A stretch of 64,000 bases of DNA from Umboniibacter marinipuniceus (GCF_003688415.1 NZ_REFJ01000001.1:354645-418644), one strand, 5' to 3'. Positions 46,488 through 56,094 are shown, counted from the stretch's first letter. Made by a program: numbers and translations. The notes: a model not told the origin generated them from the letters alone.

Positions 46488-47249
46488 TTACTGTGCGGTC
46501 CAGCCACCATCTACTTTGACGCATGATCCTGTCGTTAGCGATGAGGCGGACGATGCCAGGAAGGTCACGGCATTGGCAACCTCGCACACTTGCCCCACAC
46601 GACCGAGTGGGATCCGTTCCATCACAAACTCCTGAAAGTCGGGGTCCGCAAACATCGGCGCAGTCATTGGCGTTTCAATGAAGGTAGGTGCCACACTATT
46701 TACCCGAATATTGTGCTCCGCTAGCTCCACAGCCAATGCCTTAGTTAGCCCCTCTACCGCGTGCTTGGTGGCACAGTAAACGGAACGTTTCGGCGAGCCC
46801 ACGTGACCCATCTGCGAGCCGATATTGATAATAGAACCGCCCTGACCATTCGCTATCATTTCGCGAACTACCGAACGGGTGATGCGAAAGAGCGAACGCA
46901 CATTCATATCGAGCATTTGATCCAGTACCTCATCGTCAAGCTCGCTGATAAGCTGAGGCGTGTTGGTGCCTAAATTATTGACAAGGATATCGATGCCCTG
47001 GTACTCGCTGATTCGGGTTAATAGTTCGTCGCTGGTGGCGTCTAGGCACCAAGCAACAACCCGATCTCCATGCTCCAGGACTAACTGATCAAGGTCTGCT
47101 TCTGTTCTGGCAACAGCGATAACCGTGGCGCCTGCGGCGACGAGTGATTCTACGCAGGCTTTGCCAATGCCTTTCCCTGCACCGGTTACCAGTGCCGTTC
47201 GACCCGAAAGCAGGGAGTTACTATAGGGTGATTTTGAATTCGAAGTCAT
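46488..47249 (-). CDS. Short-chain dehydrogenase/reductase of the LacI-type regulon
   Basis: A 253-residue classical SDR: NAD(P) motif TALVTGAGKGIGKACV, VNNLGTN, IINIGSQMGHVG, catalytic YCATKHAVEGLTKALAVELAEHNIRVNSVAPTF, C-terminal TTGSCVKVDGGW. It probably oxidises a hydroxyl group of the catabolised compound. It is divergent from the HisD-like gene, and its start codon lies just inside a TGnnTTCGAAnnCA palindrome, so its expression should follow the LacI regulator. Substrate not deducible. Confidence 0.9.
   Translation of the reverse strand: MTSNSKSPYSNSLLSGRTALVTGAGKGIGKACVESLVAAGATVIAVARTEADLDQLVLEHGDRVVAWCLDATSDELLTRISEYQGIDILVNNLGTNTPQLISELDDEVLDQMLDMNVRSLFRITRSVVREMIANGQGGSIINIGSQMGHVGSPKRSVYCATKHAVEGLTKALAVELAEHNIRVNSVAPTFIETPMTAPMFADPDFQEFVMERIPLGRVGQVCEVANAVTFLASSASSLTTGSCVKVDGGWTAQ
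47235..47248. promoter_or_regulatory. Predicted LacI-family operator overlapping the SDR start
   Basis: TGAATTCGAAGTCA fits the palindrome TGnnTTCGAAnnCA, with the central CG expected of LacI-family operators. It covers the first codons of the SDR gene, 90 bases from a second copy, a spacing that could allow looping. Confidence 0.65.
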
Positions 47250-47324
47250 TATGGCGGCTCGCTCTAGAATATGTCTAATAGGTGAGATTATCTTTTACCT
47301 GATTAGAAATTAAAAGACAAATAT

Positions 47325-47338
47325 TGCATTCGAAGTCA
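47325..47338. promoter_or_regulatory. Predicted LacI-family operator between SDR and HisD-like genes
   Basis: TGCATTCGAAGTCA, same palindrome; the flanks (TTGCATTCGAAGTCAAAAAT) are nearly identical to the reverse complement of the site at 57171. It lies 56 bases upstream of the HisD-like ATG. Confidence 0.75.
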
Positions 47339-47393
47339 AAAATAACTAACCTGCCTGTATTGAACAATAAAATTCGTACTTATAGGTGCTCCA

Positions 47394-48683
47394 ATGATTA
47401 GAAAATTAAAAGACGGTATTGACGTAGAAGTCGCTAAAAATAATGATCGCATGGTCCGCGAAACGGTAGAAGGTGTGCTCGCCGATATCGAGCAGAATGG
47501 CGATGCGGCAGTGCATGCTTACGCCGAAAAATTTGATGGCTGGCCAAGCGATAAGCCGTTCCGTCTAACCGCCGAAGAAATTAAAGCGGCTTACGATGAG
47601 CTGCCAGAGCAAGTGATCGAAGATATCCGCTTCGCGCAGACTCAAGTGCGCAACTTCGCTCAAATTCAGCGCAACTCAATGAAGGACGTTGAAGAAGAGA
47701 CATTGCCGGGCGTTATTCTTGGTCACAAGAATATTCCGATGAACAGCGTGGGTTGCTACATTCCTGGTGGTAAGTACCCGCTAGTTGCGTCCGCACATAT
47801 GAGTGTTGTGACCGCAAAGGTTGCTGGGGTTAAGCGAGTTATTGCCTGTGCGCCGCCCTTCAATGGCGTACCGCACCCAGCTATTGTGGTCGCAATGGAC
47901 ATGGCTGGTGCTGACGAAATTTATTGTTTCGGGGGTATTCAAGCTGTTGGCGCAATGGCGATTGGCACCGAAACTATCGCACCGGTTGATATGTTAGTGG
48001 GTCCAGGTAACGCCTTCGTTGCTGAGGCAAAGCGTCAGTTGTTTGGCCGAGTGGGAATTGATCTATTTGCCGGCCCAACGGAGACCTTAGTCATTGCCGA
48101 CGAAACTGTCGACGGTGAATTGTGTGCAACGGATCTACTTGGTCAGGCAGAGCATGGGCCTAATTCACCAGCTGTGTTGCTAACTAATTCGGAGCAGTTA
48201 GCGAATGATACTTTAGCGGCTATTGAGCGCCAGTTGAAAGTATTGCCTACCGCTGATATTGCGGGTAAGGCTTGGGCAGACTACGGTCAGATCGTTCTGT
48301 GTGACACCTACGAAGAAATGCTGCAAGTTGCCGACGAACTTGCCTATGAGCACGTTCAGGTGATGACTGAAGATCCTGACTATTTCCTCGATAACATGAC
48401 GAACTTCGGAGCAATGTTCGTTGGACCCGAGACCAACGTCTCATATGGTGATAAGGTAGTGGGCACGAACCACACCCTACCAACCAACAAAGCAGCGCGT
48501 TATACTGGTGGATTATGGGTTGGTAAATTCATCAAGACCTGTACCTATCAGCGCCTTACGGAAGAAGCTTCGCACCACATTGGTGAATACTGTTCACGTC
48601 TTTGTGCAGTAGAGGGTTTCGCGGGGCACAAGGCGCAGGCCGATATCCGCGTGGAACGATATGGAAAAAAGCTCGGTAAATAA
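47394..48683 (+). CDS. HisD-family dehydrogenase, HpsN-like (not histidine biosynthesis)
   Basis: 429 residues of the histidinol dehydrogenase fold: [71 protein letters not shown], and the metal/catalytic regions [10 protein letters not shown] and [17 protein letters not shown]. The pattern [19 protein letters not shown] is that of the catabolic paralogues typified by sulfopropanediol 3-dehydrogenase HpsN, which oxidise a primary alcohol in two NAD-dependent steps to a carboxylate. No other his genes are near. No sulfolactate-degrading genes (suyAB, comC) are in the window, so sulfopropanediol itself is doubtful as substrate. Confidence 0.88.
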   Translation: MIRKLKDGIDVEVAKNNDRMVRETVEGVLADIEQNGDAAVHAYAEKFDGWPSDKPFRLTAEEIKAAYDELPEQVIEDIRFAQTQVRNFAQIQRNSMKDVEEETLPGVILGHKNIPMNSVGCYIPGGKYPLVASAHMSVVTAKVAGVKRVIACAPPFNGVPHPAIVVAMDMAGADEIYCFGGIQAVGAMAIGTETIAPVDMLVGPGNAFVAEAKRQLFGRVGIDLFAGPTETLVIADETVDGELCATDLLGQAEHGPNSPAVLLTNSEQLANDTLAAIERQLKVLPTADIAGKAWADYGQIVLCDTYEEMLQVADELAYEHVQVMTEDPDYFLDNMTNFGAMFVGPETNVSYGDKVVGTNHTLPTNKAARYTGGLWVGKFIKTCTYQRLTEEASHHIGEYCSRLCAVEGFAGHKAQADIRVERYGKKLGK

Positions 48684-49695
48684 TAATCAAAAAGTAGCCA
48701 AGCCCGCTAACCATCGCGCAACGTCATATGACGTTGCGCGCCTAGCAGGCGTTTCGCAATCTGCAGTATCTCGCTGCTTCAAAGCCGGGGCGAGTGTCTC
48801 GGCGAAGACGCGAGCGAAAGTGATGAAGGCTGCGGATGAACTTGGGTATCAGCCGAACGCAATTGCGAGAGGGCTAATTACTCGCCGCTCAAACATTGTG
48901 GCGGTGATCACAACCGAGTTCACTAATTTGAATTATCCCGAGATGATGTCGCATCTCAATGCAAAATTATCTGAGCACGGGGTGCATATTCTGCTCTTTA
49001 CGGTGGGCGCAGCCAGCGATATGCGCGCTGTGCTTGATCAAATATGGCAATACCAGGTAGATGGCATCATCGCAGCGTCGCAGTTCTCCGATGACCAGAT
49101 AGCGCAGTGCCGTAAACGCGGGATACCGTTAGTTTTCTACAATCGAGTGTTCTCTGACTCAAGTATCTCTTCCGTTGGTTGTGATCATTTCGAGGGTGCT
49201 AAGCTTCTTGTTGAGCATCTACTCTCGCGAGGCCATAAGCGTTTTGCCGTCTATAGCGGTCCGAATGACTCAGCGGTTGCGCAAGAGCGCTTACAGGGAG
49301 CCGTAACCCAATTGAAGCAAGCTGGCGCGCATTTCGATGTCTACCAAGGTGACTATACCTATGACAGTGCGGCAGCAAGTACCGTAGAGATGATGTCTTC
49401 AGCGCGTGAGCTGCCGCAGGCGGTGATTTGCGCTAACGATATTATGGCTATTGGCTGCATCGATACGTTGAGGGCGAAATTCGGGTTACGAATTCCCGAA
49501 GACTTATCGGTGGTTGGCTTTGATGGGATCGCTGCATCAAAGTGGCAGGCCTACGATCTGACAACCATTGTTCAACCGCTTGAACGAATGGTTGAGGCAA
49601 CGGTAAGCATGTTGATGGAACGAATTGAAGATTCGTCAATCCCCGCAGAAAAACGACAGTTTGGCGGGAAATTAAATATCGGGCTGAGCGCATAA
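48661..49695 (+). CDS. LacI-family transcriptional regulator
   Basis: 344 residues: N-terminal [24 protein letters not shown] with hinge helix [17 protein letters not shown], then a periplasmic-binding-protein-like effector domain ([62 protein letters not shown]). It begins inside the last codons of the HisD-like gene (23-base overlap). It is the only LacI member seen and sits centrally among genes preceded by LacI-like palindromes, so it is probably the local repressor, with the pathway substrate or an intermediate as inducer. Confidence 0.92.
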   Translation: MEKSSVNNNQKVAKPANHRATSYDVARLAGVSQSAVSRCFKAGASVSAKTRAKVMKAADELGYQPNAIARGLITRRSNIVAVITTEFTNLNYPEMMSHLNAKLSEHGVHILLFTVGAASDMRAVLDQIWQYQVDGIIAASQFSDDQIAQCRKRGIPLVFYNRVFSDSSISSVGCDHFEGAKLLVEHLLSRGHKRFAVYSGPNDSAVAQERLQGAVTQLKQAGAHFDVYQGDYTYDSAAASTVEMMSSARELPQAVICANDIMAIGCIDTLRAKFGLRIPEDLSVVGFDGIAASKWQAYDLTTIVQPLERMVEATVSMLMERIEDSSIPAEKRQFGGKLNIGLSA

Positions 49696-49718
49696 GTTCA
49701 GCCCCACTGGCTGGATTT

Positions 49719-50438
49719 ATGACACGCGAAAATATTCTTTTTATCCCCGGCTCACTGTGTGATGAGCGCTTATTCGCGCCGCAGTTAGCCGCATTTCAAG
49801 ACCGTTACCACTGTACGGTAGCGGAACACTCCCCCGAAGACATTTCAATTTCTGCTATGGCGCAGCGCGCACTTAGAAGCGTGACGGGTGATTTTCACCT
49901 CGTTGGCTTATCGATGGGCGCGATTATTAGCTTTGAAATTCTGCGGGTAGCGCCGGAGCGCGTAAGATCATTAGTGATTATGGATGGTAATCCTCAGGCA
50001 GAAAAACCAGAGCGAATGGGCTTGAGGGCTCAGCAACGTCAGCTCGCGATACAAGGCGGCGAGGAATTTCTCGAGGCGTTTTTGCTGAATGAATTATTTC
50101 CACTCTACGTAGCCCGTGATAACGTGATGAATTCAACGATTAAAGCCTGTGTGCTTGCCATGGCAATGGACTCGGGCGTTGAAGCCTTCGATGCGCAATG
50201 GCAAGCATTAGAAACGCGACCGGACAGTTTAGCATCGTTGCCGCAAATCCGTGTTCCAACGCTGGTACTATGCGGTGCTGAAGATGCACTGTGTAGCCCA
50301 GCTTTACACCAACAGATGGCGACGGTTATACCTAATTCAACGCTAGGGGTGGTGCCTTCCGCCGGTCATTTAGTGACTTTAGAAGCACCGTTGATAGTGA
50401 ATAAATATCTTGAAGAACTATGGAAGCAAAAATCATGA
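49719..50438 (+). CDS. Alpha/beta hydrolase
   Basis: 239 residues. Oxyanion HG position replaced by PGSLCDERLF, nucleophile elbow VGLSMGAI (Ser), acid region LCGAEDALCSP and His in SAGHLVTLEAP: a complete catalytic triad. It resembles 3-oxoadipate enol-lactonase and MhpC-type carbon-carbon or ester hydrolases, but cannot be assigned. Its stop overlaps the aldolase start (TCATGA), so hydrolase and aldolase are coupled and likely act in sequence. Confidence 0.88.
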   Translation: MTRENILFIPGSLCDERLFAPQLAAFQDRYHCTVAEHSPEDISISAMAQRALRSVTGDFHLVGLSMGAIISFEILRVAPERVRSLVIMDGNPQAEKPERMGLRAQQRQLAIQGGEEFLEAFLLNELFPLYVARDNVMNSTIKACVLAMAMDSGVEAFDAQWQALETRPDSLASLPQIRVPTLVLCGAEDALCSPALHQQMATVIPNSTLGVVPSAGHLVTLEAPLIVNKYLEELWKQKS

Positions 50439-51196
50439 CGCAGACACTCAAGCAACGCTTGGCCAATAAAGAGGCGCTAGTAGGGACCTTTGTAAAAACG
50501 CCTTCAATGATGTTGGCGGAGGTCCTATCTCGAACCAACATGGATTTAGTGTGCCTTGATGCGGAACACTCGCCGTTCGATAGAAAGGACATTGATGCCA
50601 ATATCTTCGCGTATCGAGCTGGAAACATGCCGGTGCTCGTCCGAGTTCCGTCGGCAGCTCCTTCGCAATTACTCAATGCGCTGGACTGCGGTGCAACGGG
50701 CGTAGTGGTCCCACACGTTGATAGTTTAGCGAAAGCCGTCGATATCGCTAAAGTCTGCCAATATGGTGACGGGGGAAGAGGCTACGCGGGCTCCACACGT
50801 GCCGCCAACTATGCGGGTAATACTGTTGCCGAAAACTTACAACACGCTGCCAATAACACGGTAGTCATTGCACAGATTGAAGACTTAGCCGCGTTTGATG
50901 AAATTGAAGAGATTGCTGCGGTAGATGGTATAGATTGTTTGTTTATTGGCATGATGGATTTGACGGTAGCGCTGGGTGAGACATCACCTCGAGCACCGGC
51001 AGTTGTGGAGCTGGCAGAACGTGTTTGCGGTGCGGCGAAAAAGACCGGTAAGGCTGTGGGAATCTTTGTACCCTCCGCAGATGATGTGTCCTTCTGGGTG
51101 GAACGCGGGGTCCGTCTATTCTTGATGTCATCGGATCATTCGTTTATCAAGCAGGGCGCAAATTCGCTCGTCGAGGATGTGTCTAAGCACTTCTAG
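50435..51196 (+). CDS. HpcH/HpaI-family aldolase
   Basis: 253 residues of the class II (metal-dependent) pyruvate-aldolase group: GTFVKTPSMMLAEVLSRTNMDLVCLDAEHSPFD, ALDCGATGVVVPHVDSLAKA, GGRGYAGSTRAANYA, VIAQIEDLAAFDEIEEIAAVDGIDCLFIGMMDLTVALG. The family splits 2-keto-3-deoxy acids or 4-hydroxy-2-oxo acids into pyruvate and an aldehyde, pointing to a pathway ending in central metabolites. ATG 50435 overlaps the hydrolase stop; ATG 50420 is an alternative. Last gene of the plus-strand unit, closed by a terminator. Confidence 0.9.
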   Translation: MTQTLKQRLANKEALVGTFVKTPSMMLAEVLSRTNMDLVCLDAEHSPFDRKDIDANIFAYRAGNMPVLVRVPSAAPSQLLNALDCGATGVVVPHVDSLAKAVDIAKVCQYGDGGRGYAGSTRAANYAGNTVAENLQHAANNTVVIAQIEDLAAFDEIEEIAAVDGIDCLFIGMMDLTVALGETSPRAPAVVELAERVCGAAKKTGKAVGIFVPSADDVSFWVERGVRLFLMSSDHSFIKQGANSLVEDVSKHF

Positions 51197-51213
51197 CAAG
51201 CAACGATAACGTC

Positions 51214-51261
51214 AAGGCTTCGCACAAATCCCCACCAGAGGACTAGAGCGAAGCCTTTTTT
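51214..51261 (+). terminator. Terminator of the HisD-like to aldolase unit
   Basis: AAGGCTTCGC (51214-51223) pairs with GCGAAGCCTT (51248-51257) across a 24-nt loop, and the T-run continues to 51261. It lies 17 bases after the aldolase stop. Confidence 0.8.
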
Positions 51262-51271
51262 GTAGGCATAA

Positions 51272-51295
51272 AAAAGCTGGGACGGCCCAGCTTTT
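51272..51295 (-). terminator. Terminator of the symporter unit
   Basis: AAAAGCTGGG (51272-51281), loop ACGG, CCCAGCTTTT (51286-51295). Read on the minus strand it ends in six T, 16 bases after the symporter stop; it could also act on the plus strand. Confidence 0.88.
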
Positions 51296-51311
51296 AAAAG
51301 GTTTTAACTCG

Positions 51312-52919
51312 CTAGATAAAGGCGTTAAATGCCCAAAGCGCGATAATAGAAACGAAGAAGAAGCCAAGTAAGTAGAGACTGGCTCTATCCAATTTACCGG
51401 GCAGTAGTGACCAGCCGTTCTCGGTGGTAGGCGTACCGGTTTCCGCGAACCATTTGCGTTGACCAACGATGGTATACTGCGAGTGTTCCTTCGCCTTGCC
51501 GTCAAGAATAAGACTCGCCGCCAGTGCGACAAGGGTGTTGGTGATGGCGCCAATAGCACAAAACCATGGCCAGGCGATGTCGGTGTAACTAGCAACGTAC
51601 CAAACCGAAGCGAAGCCAAAAAGCACGCCAATGAGCACGCCACGCTCAGTGGTATGCTTTGAGAAGATACCTAAGCCGAACAAACTTAGCTTAGCCCCTA
51701 CAAAGAAAGAACCAACCTTCGAGAGCGTTTCAAGAATTGAGCCTTCGCTGCTTGCATAGAGGATGGCTGGACCAATAATCATTGCCGCCCAAAATACTGT
51801 GAACCACCGTGACGCCTTGAGGTAATGCTCATCGGATGCGTCAGGTTTGAAGAACTTCTGATAGATGTCGATGGTGGTGACCGTTGACATCGAGTTCAAT
51901 GCTGAGTCCAAACTCGACATTGAGGCCGCTACTACAGCTGCCGCAATGAGCCCCATTAGACCGGGAATTGCGAGGGTAGAGGCGAAGTCCAAGATGATCG
52001 TATTGCCGTTTTCGAAGGTCTTGCCATCATAGTAGCTGTGGAAGAGCACCCCTAAAAGCAAAAATAGGAAGTAGATGAAGATCGCGCCATAGCCCATCAT
52101 CATATAAGACTTTTTGGCGTCACCGATATTTTTCGACGTTAGGGTTCGCTGAACCATCATCTGGTTCGCGCCATATACGGTGATATGGAACAGTGTCATA
52201 GCAATAACGCCACTCCAAACCGTAGACACCTCGGCCAGCGAGAACTTGGTGACTAAGGCATTGGTCATTCCCTGATCTTTCAGCGACTCCAGCGTGGTCA
52301 TTAGCCCCTCTGGTAGTGCATCGAGTAGTGCTGCGAAGATAATCAACGCACCAACTAGCAGGATACCGGCCTGAACAACATCAGTCCAAATTACGGCCGC
52401 AATACCGCCCATCATGGTGTAGAGCAGGGCAATGATGGTGACAATAACAATTGCCTCGGTTACACCGAAGCCCGTGATGAAATTAATGACCAGTGCGGTG
52501 GCATAGACTGCAGCCGCGGTAGTTAGTCCTTGAGATGTCAGGAAGATGGCACTCATAACCGTTCGCGCTTTAACGCCAAAACGCTTCTCAAGGTAGTCGT
52601 GAATGGATGCCACACCGCTATTGTAGAAGAAGGGTAGTAAGAAGGTGATAACAAACACAATCACCAAGGGATAATTGAGGTGAATCGCAATAACCGCTAG
52701 CCCTTCGCTATAGGACCAGGCTGGCCCGCCAAGGAAAGAAAGCGCACTGACGTAGGTTGCTACAACGGAGATACCAATTGCCCACCACGGAATACTTTTG
52801 TCACCCAAGAAGAAGTCGTTGGTTGATTGAACTTTGGTGCTTAAGAATACACCCAGGCCAATATTGGCAATCAAATAGACTGCTAATACGCCCCAGTTAA
52901 GAGCCCCAAATTCGTACAT
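51312..52919 (-). CDS. Sodium:solute symporter (SSS family)
   Basis: 535 residues with about 13-14 transmembrane helices. The N-terminal DFFLGDKSIPWWAIGISVVATYVSALSFLGGPAWSY is a hallmark of SSS importers, with ALLYTMMGGIAAVIWTDVVQAGILLVGALI and MSSLDSALNSMSTVTTIDIYQKFF further on. It takes up an organic solute with sodium, as expected in marine bacteria. It ends the minus-strand arm of the LacI-type regulon and is the only transporter in it, so it is the likely entry point for the substrate. Confidence 0.93.
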   Translation of the reverse strand: MYEFGALNWGVLAVYLIANIGLGVFLSTKVQSTNDFFLGDKSIPWWAIGISVVATYVSALSFLGGPAWSYSEGLAVIAIHLNYPLVIVFVITFLLPFFYNSGVASIHDYLEKRFGVKARTVMSAIFLTSQGLTTAAAVYATALVINFITGFGVTEAIVIVTIIALLYTMMGGIAAVIWTDVVQAGILLVGALIIFAALLDALPEGLMTTLESLKDQGMTNALVTKFSLAEVSTVWSGVIAMTLFHITVYGANQMMVQRTLTSKNIGDAKKSYMMMGYGAIFIYFLFLLLGVLFHSYYDGKTFENGNTIILDFASTLAIPGLMGLIAAAVVAASMSSLDSALNSMSTVTTIDIYQKFFKPDASDEHYLKASRWFTVFWAAMIIGPAILYASSEGSILETLSKVGSFFVGAKLSLFGLGIFSKHTTERGVLIGVLFGFASVWYVASYTDIAWPWFCAIGAITNTLVALAASLILDGKAKEHSQYTIVGQRKWFAETGTPTTENGWSLLPGKLDRASLYLLGFFFVSIIALWAFNAFI

Positions 52920-52956
52920 AGATTTACCCCATCATTATTATTGTGTTAACTCGGAA

Positions 52957-53850
52957 TTAGCGAGTCAAACGATAGAACGCTGCCGCATTGTCATGGAAGA
53001 TAGCGTCTAGATTAACTTTTCCTAATTCGTTGATGCATTGAATATATGCATCAACGAGTTGCTCGTAACCCGTATGAAGTCCATCCACTGGGAAATTAGA
53101 ACCAAACATCACACGCCCTTCACCGAAACTCTCGAGTACATGTTCGATATACGGTTTGAAGTCTTCGGGACGCCAGCCATGATTGAACATCACTAAGCCG
53201 GAAAGCTTGCAGTGGATATTTGGATTTTTGGCCAACTCCTGAATACCGGCCTTCCACGTTGCTAGACCGGCGCCGCTCTGATACCACGGAGACCCCATAT
53301 GACATAGAGAGACCGATAGTGAGGGGTAACCTTCCAACAAACAGGCCATGCGCAGCATTTGCTCGGGTATTAGCTGCAGATCAAAACTCAGCTTACGGGC
53401 TTGAAGCAAGCTCAAACCGTTGCCGAACGCCGGTGAGGCAATAAGACCGTCTGTACCAGTTTGTGCGTCCTCACTTGGTGAGCGACCCACAATCTGGCGA
53501 ATGCCCCGGAGCGAAGTTAGCATGCTAAGTTGATCCAGCTGCTCGGTCGCGTCCAAGGCCGTGAGGTCACAGAAGCTAACCTGAGCGGAAGGTAGTGAGT
53601 TGCTGCGTGTTTGCGCGTCAACCCACTGAGCTTCATTCAGGCCATTTTCAGCACCCACTTGAATGTGCACGCTATTCACAACTTTTAGCTTACCATGGTC
53701 GGATTTAAAATCCGCGCTTAGGTAATTACGTTGGATTGGCGTAGGATCGCCGAAAAAACGTTTGACACCGCGCTGCATCAACCAAGGGTAATGAACCTTG
53801 CTTAGATCCCATAAATGGTGGTGGGAATCGATGATACGGGCCGGTGTCAT
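52957..53850 (-). CDS. Amidohydrolase-2 family lactonase/hydrolase
   Basis: 297 residues, TIM-barrel metal hydrolase: N-terminal IIDSHHHLWDLSKVHYPWL (HxH metal motif), LRGIRQIV, FDLQLIPEQM, SVSLCHMG, HCKLSGLV and RVMFGSNFPVDGL with the metal Asp region. The pattern matches L-rhamnono-/L-fucono-lactonase-like and 2-pyrone-4,6-dicarboxylate hydrolase-like enzymes, so lactone opening is the best guess. ATG 53850 follows AGAGG and lies 11 bases after the upstream gene stop; a longer frame overlapping that gene is not favoured. Confidence 0.88.
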   Translation of the reverse strand: MTPARIIDSHHHLWDLSKVHYPWLMQRGVKRFFGDPTPIQRNYLSADFKSDHGKLKVVNSVHIQVGAENGLNEAQWVDAQTRSNSLPSAQVSFCDLTALDATEQLDQLSMLTSLRGIRQIVGRSPSEDAQTGTDGLIASPAFGNGLSLLQARKLSFDLQLIPEQMLRMACLLEGYPSLSVSLCHMGSPWYQSGAGLATWKAGIQELAKNPNIHCKLSGLVMFNHGWRPEDFKPYIEHVLESFGEGRVMFGSNFPVDGLHTGYEQLVDAYIQCINELGKVNLDAIFHDNAAAFYRLTR

Positions 53851-53861
53851 AAGCGCCTCTC

Positions 53862-54917
53862 TTATTCGCCTGCTGCTAGGGCGTTTTTCGCACGGAATAC
53901 CTGTACCCATACTGACAGCTCGTCAAAAATATTCCACTCTTCGGTGATCTCACCGTCAATGATGCGGAAATGACTTTCGCCCAGGATGAAGATTGGTGCA
54001 CCGGTAGGCTTGCCGTAAAGTACGGTGCCCAAGTGATCTCCCTTTAGCGTCCAGCGCACGGCAACGTCAGAGCCGCCGTCCTTGTGTTCGTTAGAGCAAA
54101 CGTAATCGGCGCTAAAACGGATGCCGCTGAGTGAACCCAATAGCTGCAGGTAGAACTGCATGATTTCTTGATGACCGTTGAGTTGGCGCTTATTCACACC
54201 GTAGAAGCGTGCATTCTCAGCATAGTATTTGTGGACATCGCCCACCATTCGGGCATTCCAGATGTTGTTGAGTGCAGTCACGGCAAGTTCTTCATCACTG
54301 CTGGCCGGAGTAGCGATTCGTGTGGGCTCAATCGCATCAAGACGAGCCACCTCACTATCAATGTAATCTTTTAGACGATCAGACAAGGGAAGGGCCGCTT
54401 TTTCCTTTGCCACGGCGATTGGGTCAAATCCAAGCTGCTCGGCGAGGCTAAAGTTGTCTCGAACTAACCATTCTTCAACAATCTTGTTGTCCTTACATAC
54501 GCAGTGGGCAATGACCGGAATCACCGCGTGCTTGCCGCTAGCTGGTCCTAGGTCACTGGGACCCAGGTTGGTCATATGGGTACGAATACGGTGCGAAGAG
54601 TGATAGCCATTCTGAGCATCACCGCCCCAAATAATATCTTCGGCATGAAGTGTTCTATCTGGAAACGCTGCCATGGTGTTTAGGGTGTTCTGAGTGACTT
54701 CTTCCGCGCCAATACTAACGCCAGCAATGGTATAAACCGGGCAGTCATCCGAGTAGTAGTCATAGCAAAGACCAACTTGCTTACCTTCCCAAATACGGTA
54801 AGTGATGCGGAGAATATAATCCACAATGTCAGTAAACTCGCTATCAAAGCCGGTCATATTGCCTGTTTCATTGCTATCAGCCGGGGCTGAGTCGAAGTGA
54901 TTTTCAAGGCGATTCAT
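53862..54917 (-). CDS. Double SnoaL-like (NTF2-fold) protein, copy A
   Basis: 351 residues made of two NTF2/SnoaL-like domains, roughly 25-170 (ITYRIWEGKQVGLCYDYYSDDCPVYTIAG ... IVEEWLVRDNFSLAEQLGFD) and 210-345 (ALNNIWNARMVGDVHKYYAENARFYG ... EWNIFDELSVWVQVF). Both carry the WxxxD-type features of SnoaL polyketide cyclase-like folds. No signal peptide. Function unknown; a second double-SnoaL gene lies two genes upstream. These domains can be isomerases, hydrolases, cyclases or binding proteins. Confidence 0.8.
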   Translation of the reverse strand: MNRLENHFDSAPADSNETGNMTGFDSEFTDIVDYILRITYRIWEGKQVGLCYDYYSDDCPVYTIAGVSIGAEEVTQNTLNTMAAFPDRTLHAEDIIWGGDAQNGYHSSHRIRTHMTNLGPSDLGPASGKHAVIPVIAHCVCKDNKIVEEWLVRDNFSLAEQLGFDPIAVAKEKAALPLSDRLKDYIDSEVARLDAIEPTRIATPASSDEELAVTALNNIWNARMVGDVHKYYAENARFYGVNKRQLNGHQEIMQFYLQLLGSLSGIRFSADYVCSNEHKDGGSDVAVRWTLKGDHLGTVLYGKPTGAPIFILGESHFRIIDGEITEEWNIFDELSVWVQVFRAKNALAAGE

Positions 54918-54968
54918 AATTTTTCTCCGGTCAGGCTAGTTGGCACTGACTCACAGTATAAATAAATA

Positions 54969-54999
54969 GGGCGTGAATCAGTGTTAACTGATCACGCCC
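54969..54999 (-). terminator. Intercistronic hairpin after the cupin gene
   Basis: GGGCGTGA (54969-54976) pairs with TCACGCCC (54992-54999), and TCAGT (54978-54982) with ACTGA (54987-54991), with a single-base bulge and 4-nt loop. On the minus strand it lies 10 bases after the cupin stop and is followed by TATTTATTT. It probably attenuates transcription or stabilises mRNA ends within the unit. Confidence 0.6.
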
Positions 55000-55009
55000 C
55001 GAAATTGGC

Positions 55010-56029
55010 TTAATTAAAGCTGGCAGCGTTTGGAACGTCAGCGCCGCGGACTACGATTGCATCACATAGCTCTTCTGCCGCGTTATGGAAGCTACGCGTT
55101 GCGCCCACAGGAATGGTGATCAGGTCACCTTCGTTTAGCTGCCAGTCTTCGCCGTCAACGGTCAAAGACAGTGAGCCTTTGTGGATAAACAGAACTTCTT
55201 CTTCGGCTCGGGTGTGCACGCTGGTGCTTGCCTTAGGCTCAAGTTGAAGGCGACGCGATGAGAAGCCGTGCCCCCAGGCCATTTTCGCAGCAGGGATAGC
55301 TTCTTCATTGCTAGCTGCCCCGACAATAGCGATTTCCTTTACGCCGGAGCTGGTTAGACCGCCAACGGGTTGATCGGCAAGTTGCTCATGGGTGATAACA
55401 CAACGAAGCATCTGCTCAACGGTCATGGAGTCAAAGTTGGGCACGTCCGCAGCGGTAGTTGGTGTGCATAGTACCGCGTCATCGGGAACGACATCGCCGG
55501 CAAGCGTGTCTAGCAAACGTCCATCCTCAAGCAGAACAAGACCGTGTTTTGTGGCCTGCTCATAAACGTATGGCGCCCAGTGGACGTGACCAGCTGTTTG
55601 ATCGTTATTGAGACCTAAGATGCAGAACAGGAATCCCTCATCGTCACCCACGTTTTCGAAGCCGCGGAATACATTAGTTGGGATAGAGATTGTGTCGCCT
55701 TCCTCTAGAATGGCCTCACCATCCGTACCGTGCTCGCCCCAAGTAAATTTCCAACTACCTTTGTGAACCACAAAGACTTCAGCGGTATCATGGCTGTGAT
55801 GCGAGTTCTTGCAACCATTTGGTTGTTTCGCGGCACCGATATCGAATGGATGTGGGAATTTAATGTGCACAACTTGTCCAGGGTTTTCCGCAACGCCTTG
55901 GCCGATCAAGCAGTAATTTTGCTTCTTGTCGCTACCCGGGGTTCGAGCGTCAATAAACGCCGTGGTGCAGGGAACAAGTTCGTCATATCGGAGAACGCGC
56001 TGAGCGATGGAAAGGTTTTCTTGGGACAT
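55010..56029 (-). CDS. Double-cupin protein
   Basis: 339 residues with two cupin barrels. The first metal motif is HHSHDTAEVFVVHKGSWKFTW with EEGDTISIPTNVFRGFEN; the second is VHTRAEEEVLFIHKGSLSL with NEGDLITIPVGATRSFHN. Both barrels keep His and Glu ligands, fitting a bicupin dioxygenase or isomerase (quercetinase/gentisate dioxygenase-like architecture). Substrate unknown. A weaker copy of the LacI-type palindrome lies 65 bases upstream of the ATG, so it may have its own regulated promoter. Confidence 0.85.
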   Translation of the reverse strand: MSQENLSIAQRVLRYDELVPCTTAFIDARTPGSDKKQNYCLIGQGVAENPGQVVHIKFPHPFDIGAAKQPNGCKNSHHSHDTAEVFVVHKGSWKFTWGEHGTDGEAILEEGDTISIPTNVFRGFENVGDDEGFLFCILGLNNDQTAGHVHWAPYVYEQATKHGLVLLEDGRLLDTLAGDVVPDDAVLCTPTTAADVPNFDSMTVEQMLRCVITHEQLADQPVGGLTSSGVKEIAIVGAASNEEAIPAAKMAWGHGFSSRRLQLEPKASTSVHTRAEEEVLFIHKGSLSLTVDGEDWQLNEGDLITIPVGATRSFHNAAEELCDAIVVRGADVPNAASFN

Positions 56030-56094
56030 GATGTGCCTCTAATAATAATTATTACACCCGTTAGTTAAGGTGTTTGAGTGAAAAAGATAATAAT

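Noticed and set aside
47394-48683. Histidinol dehydrogenase of histidine biosynthesis
   Set aside because: No other his genes, HpsN-like internal motifs, and placement in a LacI-type catabolic regulon.
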